A stretch of 64,000 nt of DNA from Aquilaria yunnanensis (lineage: Eukaryota > Streptophyta > Magnoliopsida > Malvales > Thymelaeaceae): the NCBI GenBank assembly GCA_039654915.1, contig CM077596.1, positions 7,626,001 to 7,690,000 of the forward strand, in the 5' to 3' direction. Below the pieces are notes generated by a model. That model had not been told where the DNA came from. It searched no databases and saw only the letters and a list, made by a program, of their open reading frames with translations. The position numbers were made by a program, and so were the translations under genes. Shown piece after piece: positions 1 through 10,754 of this stretch (the first letter of the stretch is position 1; each line of letters opens with the position of its first letter).

Positions 1-249
1 CAAAAACTTCGATGCCTAGTCCTTATGCGCCAAAGATGTTTGGTGGATCCACCTCCATTTTTCATCAGTTTGAGGACACCCAAGATGCCTATTACTCAGA
101 TATGAGTTAAATATCTAGGCCATTTTATTATCAACCTATGAACATTAGCCAAACCAGCTGAGAGCTCATGCAGGTGGGCTACAGCACCAGCAGCAACAGC
201 ACCAAAGGTGGTGGATGACCCATACTTAGGGGATAAGTAGACAGAGGAT
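1..249. other. Unassigned flank of the En/Spm-like fragment
   Basis: Short broken reading frames only. A segment near 40-105 reads as a Phe/Gln/Asp/Tyr-rich stretch ending in a stop and may be the upstream part of the transposase-like fragment that follows. Nothing else is recognisable. Confidence 0.3.
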
Positions 250-1740
250 GCCAACCAAGCTTTTTAGGGAGTGACGCCTAAGGAATGTAGACTTACCTCC
301 ACCTTCACAACGACAGGACCATCCGATGATCATCCCTTGCAAGTAAGTGTTACTGACATGCTATGTATTTTTTTAATTACATCACTTTATATATATCTTA
401 CTATAATTTCAATTTGTTATAGCCTTCTTACCGATGAGTTTGTTCATTCCATACTAGCCTCCATTCACGAGAAACTATAGGACAAAACTTGCATTTCTTG
501 GTCACACGCACCTCAATCTACATGGGAGGAGCACATCACCAAACTAGGGGTAATTAATTTTGGTACATCTTTCTATAATAATTTGTTTATGCACTAATTT
601 AGTTTTTTTTCTTTTATAGTTACTGAACTACCATACATGAGACTGTAGAGACTTTAGGTACATCTTCAAGCTCATGTTCGACTATTGCTCGTGGTTTGTA
701 TAGAATCACATGTACTAGAGGAAGGTTGAGACAAACAAATTCCCAAACTTCTATGACAACCCCAACTACATTTTGCCACGGTTACACATCCCACTATGCT
801 ACAGTGAGCATATATGGCACCACTTGTGTGACCAATGGCTAAAGGAGAAATGGAAGAAGTGGTTGGTGGTTGGTTCACAAACCACAAATGCAACGGATCA
901 ACCGAGGACTATCAAGAAGCACACGATTGGCTCTATCCCAAGTAAGATCCTCCGGGATCACATGGTAACAACCTTTCACTTCCAATAACTAACATTACAA
1001 TTTTCATAGTACTTTACCAATTACTTAATTAGTTAACCACATGTCAAATGTTTAGACAAGAGAAGGAGAGGGAGTCAGACCATTGATTCAATCGCACAAC
1101 AGCTTAAGGTAATAAATTTTCATTCATCACTACTAACAACATTTAAAAATATATTAAGTGTTTTACTAAATCTAATTTATTTTTATCATAGGAGGGATAT
1201 GCCCAACAGGTTCAACAACAATACCCAAATCCAAATGATCAGCTGCAATTCGATGCATAGTTACGGAGTGAGGTAGAAACCCCACCAAAGAAGGGTCTAC
1301 TATTAGCTGTTCCAATCCGTGTCACTAATTCTTACACATTTAGACCAAATCGGTTATTTTCTATTCCAATCTAACTTTTTTTTGTTACTTTTATAACTTT
1401 TGCCTCGCTAACTGTAACTTATCAACTATAATTGACGCCATGTGCTGATTTAGCTGAGATTGCTCAGCTGAAGGTTGTAAACATCCAACTGTTAAGCGAT
1501 TTACCCAATTCAAGTTTGAGATTCACAAAAAGTTTCAACGGGACACCAACACTGCAGTGAGTGCCATGATTAACTCATTGATCGAGCTTGGGATCATACC
1601 TACATCAACTATCCTAGTTAACCTCTATACCAAAACCTCAACTTAGCTTGATGACAAAAGCAGCACCCAACAAGATGGCAATGATCAAACTAGCTCTGCA
1701 TCCCGTTAATGACTATTGGTTGTTCTCATAAGAATAGAAA
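250..1740 (+). pseudogene. Decayed plant En/Spm (CACTA)-type transposase-like fragment
   Basis: Several short plus-strand exon-like pieces separated by AT-rich, intron-like gaps resemble the plant transposase family of Ptta/En/Spm elements (Transposase_24 type). The clearest stretch is 773-965. It has a Trp-rich segment (WHHLCDQWLKEKWKKW), then a spaced basic segment, then the family-like block HTIGSIPSK, which matches the usual His-Thr-x-Gly-Ser core. A Gln-rich piece at 1200-1310 would be downstream. Stops and frame changes occur throughout, so it is not functional. The family call rests on recognised motif spacing, not on a search. It could be another plant TE-associated protein. No flanking CACTA termini were found. 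Confidence 0.4.
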
Positions 1741-1834
1741 TATTTTAGTTCATCAATTAATTATAATCAACTTTTTTTTTGTAGAATTTTATTAGTTTAA
1801 TACATAGTTATTCACCATTTCTATCTTTTGTGCA

Positions 1835-1869
1835 TGTGTGTGTGTGTGTGTGTGTGTACACACACACAC
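1835..1869. repeat. Compound (TG)n(CA)n microsatellite
   Basis: A TG run of about 12 units is followed directly by a CA run of about 6 units. The tract is therefore self-complementary and could form a hairpin or Z-DNA. It is a length-variable marker site. Confidence 0.85.
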
Positions 1870-2139
1870 GTCGGAGTCATGAAATTGTAGGACATGTGGG
1901 CTCACAAAATCATAAGACAAAATGAATCTCATAATCATCAGACATTCTAAGGTCCACTACCCTTACAAAATTGTTGGACTATCCTACGCTTATCCAATGA
2001 TCACTATTTTTGACATTGTTTTTTCCTAAAATTTCATGCGATGATTTTAATGAAAGGAGACGGTCATTTCCTTCTATTCTCATATCATTTTAGCTATTTG
2101 AAATGGTTTGTTCCCTTCTAGTGCTTGACTATAGGTATG

Positions 2140-2640
2140 AGAACGGGATAGAACCAGCTGATTTAACCGATTTAACCACAAATAGGCTCTATTGTCAGCC
2201 TGGTGATCGGCAAAATTGGTGTTTAGTTTAAAACAAAAAAAAACTGTTCAACCAAAAAAAACCAAAGGGTTACATGGATACAAACTAGTTTTACGATCAT
2301 CCCATACATGGTTTAATTTTGGAAGTAAAATTTAAACATAAAAAATACTATGAAATTTTATTGCACAAGTATTCCATCATGTATGTAAATATGAAGAAAA
2401 ATAAATAAATAAAATCTCAATTATTCTCATTACCAAATGAAAGGTACATGTTAAGGGTCTAGTACATGTCTTCTTTACAATAAAGGGATTGGGCCACTGG
2501 TCCAATCGGTCGCACCTCAAACCAAAAGCTTAGTCGGTTCCCGCCGTCATAGTTTAGTTCTTACAACGCTAGTTGCGACATATAGAAGGATATAATTTGC
2601 CAATTATTTTCTTGTGTTCTCAAGACAACTCATTGAAAAT
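2140..2640. repeat. Dispersed repeat R1, copy 1
   Basis: About 500 bp that recurs in the same orientation at 28065-28556. Shared landmarks include TGGTGTTTAGT, AATTTAAACATAAAAAATAC, TTTTATTGCA and ATATAATTTGCCAATT. The two copies differ by many substitutions and small indels, so the duplication is old. No coding potential is seen. Copy 1 continues without a break into a TATA box and a signal-peptide exon, whereas copy 2 stops just before that point. Confidence 0.75.
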
Positions 2641-2657
2641 GGCTACAATTTTTCTCT

Positions 2658-2667
2658 CTATAAAAAC
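2658..2667 (+). promoter_or_regulatory. TATA box upstream of the signal-peptide exon
   Basis: CTATAAAAAC lies about 95 bp upstream of the ATG at 2755. A start site about 30 bp downstream would leave a leader of about 60 bp, a normal plant arrangement. The inference depends on the exon call that follows. Confidence 0.4.
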
Positions 2668-2754
2668 TTGTTGATAATTACTTTTCTTCACAATTAAGGC
2701 AACAAACAAAAATCATACTGTATTCAAAGAGTATCAAGGGGATTACAAACAACA

Positions 2755-2830
2755 ATGGCTCGCTTACTTGTCGCTGCAATGTTCTTCATCAAGCTCTTAC
2801 TAGTCATATTCCTACTAGCTACTTTTACAG
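2755..2830 (+). CDS. Orphan first exon encoding a signal peptide (small secreted protein)
   Basis: An ATG in an A-rich context (AACAATGGC) opens 25 codons reading MARLLVAAMFF, then a very hydrophobic core (LLLVIFLLATF). This is a typical secretory signal peptide. The frame runs into ACAG followed by GT at 2831, a plausible splice donor in phase 1, and would stop two codons later if unspliced. Plant defensins and other small cysteine-rich secreted proteins often have an intron just at the end of the signal peptide, so this may be exon 1 of such a gene. No cysteine-rich second exon was recognised in the next 1.4 kb. The gene is probably truncated, or its second exon lies beyond an insertion. 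The product class is inference. Confidence 0.4.
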
Positions 2831-4244
2831 GTTAGACATAATTATGAATGCTCCTCTTTTTTTATATCTTGGTTGTGGATTGATTTCTTGTCTTTTACTT
2901 ATATAAAGTTTATTTCAACATTATCTTACTATTTTTTATTTTTTTAAAAAAAATGCATGCATATGATATGTAGCAACAACTAAAGTTTGTAGAAATATAA
3001 ATTAGATAGAAGAAAACCTACTCGTACGAGAACCAAATTTGAAATCTTTCATTGGCTAGCCCCTGAATCTAGAATAAACAAACAAGAGCCCTGGCAAAAC
3101 TAACATTGTATTTACACCTAATTGGACACCACAAGTTTCAGGCTAGCCACCTATTCATACATAGACATACCAAGACCATGAATTCCTCCAACAAGCCAGA
3201 TTAAAGAGCAAAATTGACAAGAACTAACCAGATCTTCAACAGGGCAGAATATAACTACACCTAATCATTTGAACACAATCCATTCCATCTGATGAATATA
3301 TATAATAGTCCAGACTGAGAAGAGAATATGTAGCTTATTAATAAATTGTCCCCCTCCTTATCAGAAAAACCATGAAATGGGCAGACAATTGTATGGATTT
3401 TGATTCCTCAAAACCTAGAAACATAATCTTGATCAATATTGATTGTCATAGCTTTAGAATCCACTCTACAAATTCTAACAACCTTTCACTTAAACATGCA
3501 ATAAACAATGTAATTTCTTCTCATCCATGTAACCCATAAGATGGCTCCCAAAAATATTTTGATGGAGAACTTGATTGGCACTACAAGAACAAGTCTTCAA
3601 TTTTAGAAACAACAGCTTGTACAACAACTTCTATCCATTTCTCAACACTACTAAATCAACAAGCATTATATGAATGGTTGCAATAGAGGATTCTAATGAA
3701 TGGTTTTTATTTTTCCAATTTGAAATTAGTTGAACTTGGAACAAACAAGTATTATCCCTAACTAGCCATTTAATTCAAGTCAAATTCCAAGTTATAAACC
3801 TCTTAAACACTTATATGATCATATCTAAACTTAATCAATCTTACAAAGCTTAAAAGAGTTTTTCCAATGGAACCCCTTCGAGGCTATACATGTAATCAAC
3901 ATTTAGCCATGATAGTGATTAAAATTAAAAAGGAAGTTGAAGTGGATAAATATTTGAAGAAATCATTCAATGCTTCCATAAATCCATCATCTAGTTAACA
4001 AGCAACAAGCTCAAAATGCATGGAGAACCACAAATTTAACATCAACATACAACCTAGACTCAAATGCATTGATAAGGGGGGAAAGATGGAGAGAGAGAAA
4101 GAGAGCCAAGATGAAGAGATCTTGTTGAAAAAGAAGCGTCCACACCCCATATCTTCGGGCCCACTCCAAATGATAAAGAAATGCTCAAGTAGTTGTTGGA
4201 GCCAAAAAAAATAAACACGATACATTTTCTATGCATAAATTAAA
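2831..4244. other. AT-rich noncoding stretch after the orphan exon
   Basis: No convincing ORF, repeat end or RNA gene was seen. The 64-76 codon frames near 4000-4225 are mutual shadows with no recognisable domain. This may be intron and decayed repeat sequence. Confidence 0.4.
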
Positions 4245-5515
4245 TTCAAGTAGACCTTACCATCAACTTTGCATTTGATATCAAATTGTCATAGTTTCTA
4301 AATCATTTTTGGATACCAAGTTAATCTGCACCTTAGCATTTTTCAATTAATTTAAAAATCTAATGGTTTATACTTAAATTTTTTGTTTAATATACTATGT
4401 TTGAGGAACTAATTTTGAGTGGTGGAAATAATTACAAAAGGCTTATACAAGAGAGAAGACTGAACACTTATTATTAATTTTATAAGTGAAGAGCTTTGTG
4501 AATTTTGGAAATGTTACTTGAAGTGTCTTGTGCGAGATGTTTACAATAGTCTTGAGGAATGTCAAGATGACTACACGTGTTGTTATAGCCCCAATCCTCT
4601 TGCACCTAGTGATATGTTCATTGCTCCTTAGTGGCTCAACTTGGCAGAAATTAGGGTTGCACCTATATCATGCTTATTGTATTTTAAGTTTAATTTTTTC
4701 ATGTTTACTATAAAACTCAAATAATTGTAAAAGTTTGCATATGTATGCCATGAACAGATGATTCATGATTTCTTTTTCAATTCTCCATATAGTCTTGGAA
4801 TATCACAAACATTATGGTAGTTCATGTTTAACTGCATTATTTAAAAAATCTAGTTACGGTATTTGTTCATCATTGCCAAATCGCTAATAAAGATCCAACC
4901 AATCATACTAGCACAAAAGGCCTATTATGTTTTCGTAAGACTAAAGAGCCCATTTACACCATTATCTATTGGCTCCATATTCTAAAGCATGTGCACATCT
5001 TTGTTGTTGTGTGTTTAGGCAATAAACAAGTTTTTTTAAAAGATTAGTTTGAGAATAGTTGTTGAAATTGGAAAAGCGACAACAACTAATTCAAAAAAAC
5101 TTAGGCGAATGCTTGTCAAAAGTGGGTGAATAAAACCATTCTAAAGCCAACTTTTTACGAAAAAAAATGCTGCGTAAGACTAAGCCTAACCAATTTACCT
5201 AAAATAAATTGCAAACACAAAAGCCCAGAAGGAAAAGAAAACAAAATCTAAATCTAACAGAAAAATGCTCTTGAAAGAAAAAAAAATGATTGAGCAACTT
5301 TCTCTCTCTTCCTCATGCAGAGTCGCAAACTCAATTTAAATTTCTATTTTGGGCTCATGTCAAATGTTCTTAGACTATTTCAAAAAGATCCTAATGTCTC
5401 ACTAAAGTATTGCAAAGCCAAACTAAGAAAGATCAGCCACTTTTCAATCCTTATAGACATATCATACTCGATCTTATTTACAATAATCATATGAGAAGAT
5501 TGGCCTCCATGAAAG
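4245..5515. repeat. Dispersed repeat R2, copy 1
   Basis: This block is shared with three other places. Its first half (4245-4740) matches 13730-14225 and partly 32700-32850, with landmarks such as AGACCTTACCATCA and TTACAAAAGGCTTA. The middle (4745-5000) matches 16720-16980. Its last half (5067-5515) matches 17100-17415 and 26340-26812, with landmarks CATTCTAAAGCCAACTT and TTTCAAAAAGATCCTAAT. Because R2 lies next to antisense LINE fragments in more than one copy, it is probably the 3' portion of the same LINE family read on the minus strand. That assignment is inference. Confidence 0.7.
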
Positions 5516-5692
5516 CACCTATGAATTTGATCCCTTCACAAGTGATACAAATAATAAAAAAAATTTGCCTATTTAACTTTATAAGCCATCTTTCTACTAT
5601 GCGTAAACTTACTAAGGCATTCCATGTCCTACCTCAAATAAAGCACATTCCTCCAAATTCTTAACCATATAGATATGCTCTTTGTTAAGTAC
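5516..5692 (-). pseudogene. Antisense LINE remnant, part left of the copia insertion
   Basis: Read on the minus strand, the bases next to the copia element continue a zf-RVT-like reading that begins at 10440-10174 on the other side of it. Removing the copia element brings the two parts together. Stops are present and no product is expected. Confidence 0.4.
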
Positions 5693-5924
5693 AAAACTTC
5701 AAAAAGAGTCAAAGTAACACAAGTGGGTTAATGCCTCTCATGCATTCATTATTGGCTTATAGAGGCATATATATGATTACAGAGGAACAAAAAAACAAAA
5801 CAGTTCATGTGGAGTAGAACTCTCACACGTGGTACATGATTGTAGGAATAAATCAAATCCAAAGTATTTATGCATATAAACCAAGACTTATTAATAGTAG
5901 TAAAAACAAAAAAAAATCCTAACA
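5693..5924 (-). repeat. Copia 3' LTR
   Basis: A 232-bp terminal repeat with TG...CA ends. It shares long identical runs with 9935-10173, such as GTCAAAGTAACACAAGTGGG, and differs by substitutions and small indels. Confidence 0.9.
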
Positions 5925-5959
5925 TATCCTTCCCTAAATTGTATTACAGTAGCGATTAG

Positions 5960-6440
5960 TTTAAACTTAAAACTTCACAAACCACAAGCAATTTTCATAG
6001 CATCACAAATGTATCAAGCTTGAAAGGCTTGGACAAAATATTGGCTACCTGTTCATGAAAACCAAAATCAACCAACTCCACTTTCCATTCATTGTTAGAT
6101 CATGTAAGAAATAAATTGGATATCGATGTGCTTACTTTGACCATGTAGAACTAGATTCATTAACAACTTGATTGTTGAGCTATTGCCATAATAAATTATG
6201 ATGTAGTTCCCATGAGAATGATCGAACTTGTCTAGCACCATATTCATCCATATGCCTTAAGTAGCATGAGAAACTGCTGCACTCAGCTTCTATAGTTAAA
6301 AGTGTAACAATAGGTTGCTTCTCAGAGGTCCAAGCAATAGCTCCACCATTCAACAAAAATACAAAACTATATGTACTCTTTCGATCATATCTCCTTCAAA
6401 GTTACTATCATTATAAGCAAGCAGTTATCTATTGCTTGTT
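5960..6440 (-). pseudogene. Copia RNase H domain, degraded
   Basis: Minus-strand readings give the usual copia C-terminal RNase H landmarks in several frames: SAAVSHAT, then NSSTIKL, then a VLHGQSKHID block, then EQVANILSKP before the final stop. The order and spacing match copia RNase H and the C-terminus of pol. Internal stops and frame changes make it non-functional. Confidence 0.75.
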
Positions 6441-7420
6441 TTCTTCTAAAATGTCCCCAAATTCACCCTGCCCTTGACATAATGGAGCACTTTCTTCAGA
6501 ACTTGAAAATGAAGTTCAATTAGATCTGCCATGAATCTACTATCAAGATAGACTACATACATTAGATTTGGCCTCATCACTATCCAGTACATAAGCCTTC
6601 CTATCATTTTCTTATATTCTGTTCTATCAACCTTAGCACATTCTTCATCCTTCATTAGCTTAACACCAGCAAAAATTTGATTGCGCACAAAGTTGCTTCG
6701 CACCATTTCAAATTTTCCAGCATCTCTCTAGCAAACCTCTTTTTGACTAATATAAATACCTTTAAAGCAGTGAAAAACCTCAACCCTAAGAAAATACCTC
6801 ATCTCCCCAAGGTCACTCATGTCAAACTTTTGCTTCAAAGAATTTTTAAGCTTGGCAAACATGCTCTTACAATTACTAGTAAATACTAAGTCATCCATAT
6901 ATGAAATCACAATTAAGAGCTTACCTCCATCTCTAGCTTTAATAAATAGTACATGTACAAGATCACATCTCTTAAACCTCTTTTTGGTGAAATAGGCCTC
7001 TATTTTGTTGTATAATGCCCTTGGGCCCTGTTTAAGTTCATATAAGGCTTTTTGAGTCTATAAACTTTCTCCTCTTCTCATCTCCTTTCAAAACCTTGTG
7101 GTTTCTCAACATAAACTACTTCACTTAATTCTTCATGCAAGAAAGCACTTTTAACATCAAGTTTGTAGATACTTAAATCTTTTTAAGCTGCCAAAGCTAT
7201 AATCATGTGAAACCTAGCAATAGGTGTAAAGACTTCTATGTAGTTTTCAATGAAGACTACTCCATGCTCATTGAGGTTAAGTTGTAAACTCCCAAGTATC
7301 ATTTTTCTCAATAGCCTTAATTTCACGCTTCATTGTTGCTCTCAATTTTGAATATTTAAAAGCCTCATTGAAGCTAACTATATCTTCATTAGCTATCAAT
7401 ACCATAAAGTTATGAGAACA
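6440..7420 (-). pseudogene. Copia reverse transcriptase domain, degraded
   Basis: The N-terminal part reads KAIEKNDTWEF and LDVKSAFLHEEL. The central part carries KVYRLKKPYMNLNRA. The catalytic block is YMDDLVFT at about 6870-6900, followed by KFDMSDLGEMRYFL and then KMIGRLMYW...RPNLMYVV. All are signature segments of copia RT (RVT_2). The frame changes several times and stops occur between blocks, so no full enzyme can be made. Confidence 0.85.
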
Positions 7421-8100
7421 TTTCTTCTTTTTCACTCAAACCTAAGTTTTCTCTATGAACATAGTCTTATAACCATGCTGGCTACCTTTTGTTTCTTCCT
7501 TCTTGCAAATTTTATGGACTTCCTTGTAGAGAGCTTTCTGAAGACAAACCAAACATGTCTTCATGATGTTGAGCAAGTTAAGCTGGTATAACATCTTCTT
7601 TTTATCCTTTACTTTGATAAAAATTCTCTTTATTTTCTTCACTGTCTTCCCAGACAAATATGTCAAGCTTGACCTCCTCATCACTCTTCCCCCAATCCTA
7701 GGTTGCATCTTCTTCAAACACAACATCTCAACTAACAATTATTTATTTCCAAGTGCAATTGTACAACCTATATGCTTTAGACTTGTTGCTTATGCCAAGT
7801 AATGCATTTGCAACTTCTATCATTGTGTTTGGTCATCTTAGCATCTAGAATATACATATGAGCAATACTGCCGAAGACTCAAAAGTGATCAACCCTCAGC
7901 TTGACTTCCCTCCAGGATTTTTCAAGGTGACATCTTAGACTACAAGTGTTGGACTTCTATTTAGGGCATGAGAAGACCAATTAACTGCTTCATACAAGAT
8001 TCATAATGGTTTTGTTTCTATGTTCATTCACCCGATTTTGTTATGGGGTTTAGGCAATGATGAATTGTCTTTTGATGCATTTGACTAGTAAAATTTACTA
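7421..8100 (-). pseudogene. Copia integrase C-terminal and linker region, degraded
   Basis: Between the integrase core and RT, minus-strand frames such as 7442-7738 are Lys- and Glu-rich. They sit where copia elements have the variable integrase C-terminus and linker. Identity rests on position more than on motifs. Confidence 0.55.
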
Positions 8101-8560
8101 AATGCTTTAGAAGTGAACTCTCCTCACCTGTCAGTTCTTAAGTAATGAATAAAAGAACCAGATTTCTTTTCTATAAGGCTCTTATAGTAGTTGAACATGA
8201 TAAGTGTTTCTGTCTTCTTAGCTAAAAAATAGATCCATATTTTTCTAGTAAAATCATCAATAAAACTAAGAAGATACCTCTTGATATAGTTGGATTTAGG
8301 AGACATTGGAGAGATTGGGCCACATATGTTTGCATGTATTAATTCTAACTTTTGTGAAGCCCTTTACATACTTCCCTTGGGAATTGGATCTCTTCATTGC
8401 TTTCCAATGATGCAATCCATGCACACCCTTGTATGAGCTTGGCATTGTAGAAAATCCTTGTACCATCCTCTTACATTGAAGCATTCTCAACCCCTTGAAG
8501 TTTAAGTGGCCATATAGATGATGTCATAAATCTGCAAGATCTTGCGAGGTGTGCAAATAA
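8100..8560 (-). pseudogene. Copia integrase core, degraded
   Basis: A pre-integrase-like segment (GMLQ/KRMVQG, then MPSS) is followed by the core reading with CxxC-like remnants, HAD/WPNLS and FIDDFTRKIWIYFL, which holds the second half of the copia integrase signature. YLRTDR marks the second catalytic Asp region near 8130. Stops and frameshifts interrupt it. Confidence 0.8.
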
Positions 8561-8935
8561 TTGGAGGAATCCAAGAATGACACAATTGCATTAATTACGA
8601 ACATTTGATTTGTAGGCATTGTTGTTTGCGTAATTAATCCCCTTCTTAGATAATACAATCTACATTCTCCATTCTGAATTAGAACAACCACTCATTTTTT
8701 TGGTAATTGTCCTATGCTAAGCAAATTATTGCTCAATTCTGGAATAAAATAAACATCACTGATTACCTGTGTTATTCCTTGAACTTTCGGCTTGATGTTT
8801 CCCTTCCCAAGGACTGACATTTTTGTATTATTGCCAATTTTGACTGTGTTTGAACTCTTCATCAATGTTTAAAAACCATTTCTTATTGCTGCATATATGG
8901 TTGTTGCAACCACTATCAAAACACAACATATTCTC

Positions 8936-9720
8936 CTATTTTGACTTGTTTATTTCAATGTAAGTCATTAATAAAATCTCCAGCTTTTCATCTAATTCAG
9001 TATATTTCACCTTCTCCCAGCTAGAGTACTCGTACAAAAAATGCCTTAGTCTATGGCACTTGTAGCATTTGATTAGGGCTTTGTTGAACTCTAGCCTTCC
9101 TCTACTTTTTTCATGCCCTCTAAAGCCTCCACCACCTTTTTCCCTGGCTATAGTGTTGTCTTCATTTCTTCCTACAGCTCTACCTTCATGAGTCATCTCC
9201 AACACTTGTTCATTCCCACCATATCTAAGCATTTGCTATTCACAGACCAAAAGGCTACTTTCATGCTTATCAATTGTCATGGATGTCAGATTGTTGGATT
9301 CCTTAATCGAGTACACCGGATAGTCAAACTTCAAAGTCATAAACCTCAAAATCTTTTAGACAATCTCTAGATCTTCCATCCTTTCCCCACGAGCTTTCTT
9401 CTTACTTGCTATTGTAAGTGTCCGAGCAAAATAGTTGTCCACTTTTTTGCCTTTTTTTCTTGCCAAGAATTTTGAACTCCCTTCCATGGGCTTGCAATTG
9501 AACTCTTTTCATCTTCATGGAGCATTGGTACTTTTGCATCATTGAGTCCCAAATGCCTTTTGTAGCCTCTTTATTTAAAATGATCTTTATGATCATTCTT
9601 TCAATAGCTTGAAATATATAGTTTTCAACTTTCAAATCCGTTATCTTAGCATCCTTTCTTGCTTTTCATTGAGATTTAGTCATGTCGACTCCTTCAGCTG
9701 CAACTGCTAGAATGGCACGT
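8936..9720 (-). pseudogene. Copia gag, degraded, with broken zinc knuckle
   Basis: Two frames carry the copia gag (UBN2-like) domain. One at 9402-9635 has NYIFQAIER and ILNKEATKGIWDSM. The other at 8936-9232 ends with the zinc knuckle. The knuckle reads CYKC, then His in the right place, then Tyr where the last Cys of CX2CX4HX4C should be. A single TGC-to-TAC change explains this. The domain order and the position beside the 5' LTR support the call. Confidence 0.85.
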
Positions 9721-9934
9721 TCTCCCAAGTGCCAATACTCCTTTAAATGAAAAAAGTTCTCCATCAGCATGGCCTAATGGTCATAATGATCATCAAACCT
9801 GGGAATTGTTGGCTGGGTGGAGTTGTGTTAGCCCTCTCTTCCTTTCTTTCTAATCATTCTCCTTTTCTGATTAGAAGACTATAGATTCTTAAATGTCCCA
9901 ATGAAGCCCCTTGATGAAGCTCTTATATTAGTTT

Positions 9935-10173
9935 TGTTAAGTACATAATTTCAAAAATAGTCAAAGTAACACAAGTGGGATAATGTCCCTTATGCATTCA
10001 TTATTGGCTTGCATAGGCATGTATACACTTATAGAAAAGCAGAAAACAAAACAGCCAATGTAGAGTAGAACTCTCACATGTTGTACATGATTGTAGGAAT
10101 GAATCAAATTGAAACTACTTATCCCTATAAACCATGACTTGTTAACAAGAGTAAAAACAAACAAATCCTAACA
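9935..10173 (-). repeat. Copia 5' LTR
   Basis: A 239-bp terminal repeat matching 5693-5924. On the minus strand it precedes the degraded Met-tRNA primer-binding site at about 9915-9932. Confidence 0.9.
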
Positions 10174-10440
10174 CTATTCCATCCGTATTAGAAAAGTGAC
10201 AAGAGAAAATAAATGCTAATAAGTTTCTTTCACATTACCACACAAGTAGCATTCATTAGCAAAGTGAAATCCCCAGGCTTTTAATCTGTCAATAGTTTTC
10301 AAACTATCATTCAACAATAACCAGGGGATAATTCTATGTTTTCGAGTATCCAACAACTCCCAACAGATGAAGGACCACTAGCATATGCCCTATATTCTTT
10401 CAATACAATCATAGAAACCATTCATGTTACCACCTTCACA
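10174..10440 (-). pseudogene. Antisense LINE zf-RVT fragment
   Basis: The minus strand reads KHRIIPWLLLNDSLKTIDRL, then WGFHFANECYLCG and KETY..HLF. This is the zinc-binding region (zf-RVT) downstream of RT in plant L1-type LINEs. The same coding segment occurs at 28557-28645. The copia element inserted inside this LINE, whose other part is at 5516-5692. Confidence 0.75.
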
Positions 10441-10679
10441 AAATGGGAAAATTACATCATAAGGACCTAAACTTATATGCTTTAATTTTCACCATAGTGT
10501 ATGAATTGTGAAGTGTAAAGTATTCAATATACACTCCCTTAAGTGGCATAAAGAATGATAATTTGGTCCTTAAGAAAGCATTGGCATATTGCCTAATTTT
10601 CAAGTAACCTATGGACTAAATTGTAAGGTTACAAAAGTTGGGTACTCAATTGCATAAATTTCCAAAGATGGCTATTGAA
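10441..10679. other. AT-rich noncoding stretch
   Basis: No ORF or recognisable repeat end is seen here. Confidence 0.3.
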
Positions 10680-10752
10680 AAGACATGGATGGAATTGTGA
10701 GGAAAGGACATGGATGGAATTATGAATAAAGGACATGGATGGAATTAAGGAT
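10680..10752. repeat. Short tandem repeat, about 3 units of 27-28 bp
   Basis: Three successive units each carry GACATGGATGGAATT with slightly varying spacers. Confidence 0.8.
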
Positions 10753-10754
10753 AT

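Larger units (their letters stand above)
5693..10173 (-). mobile_element. Ty1/copia LTR retrotransposon, complete but decayed
   Basis: Two LTRs (5693-5924 and 9935-10173) bracket gag, integrase, RT and RNase H in the copia order on the minus strand, about 4.48 kb in all. Both LTRs have TGTTA...AACA ends. The flanks CTCTT (5688-5692) and CTATT (10174-10178) form a 5-bp TSD with one mismatch. A degraded primer-binding site for initiator Met-tRNA lies just inside the right LTR (TAATATAAGAGC against the usual TGGTATCAGAGC). A purine-rich tract (AGGGAAGGATA) abuts the left LTR. Many frameshifts and stops, and clear LTR divergence, show an old copy. The short LTRs and small size fit compact copia lineages such as Ale, but the lineage was not resolved. 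Confidence 0.92.
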
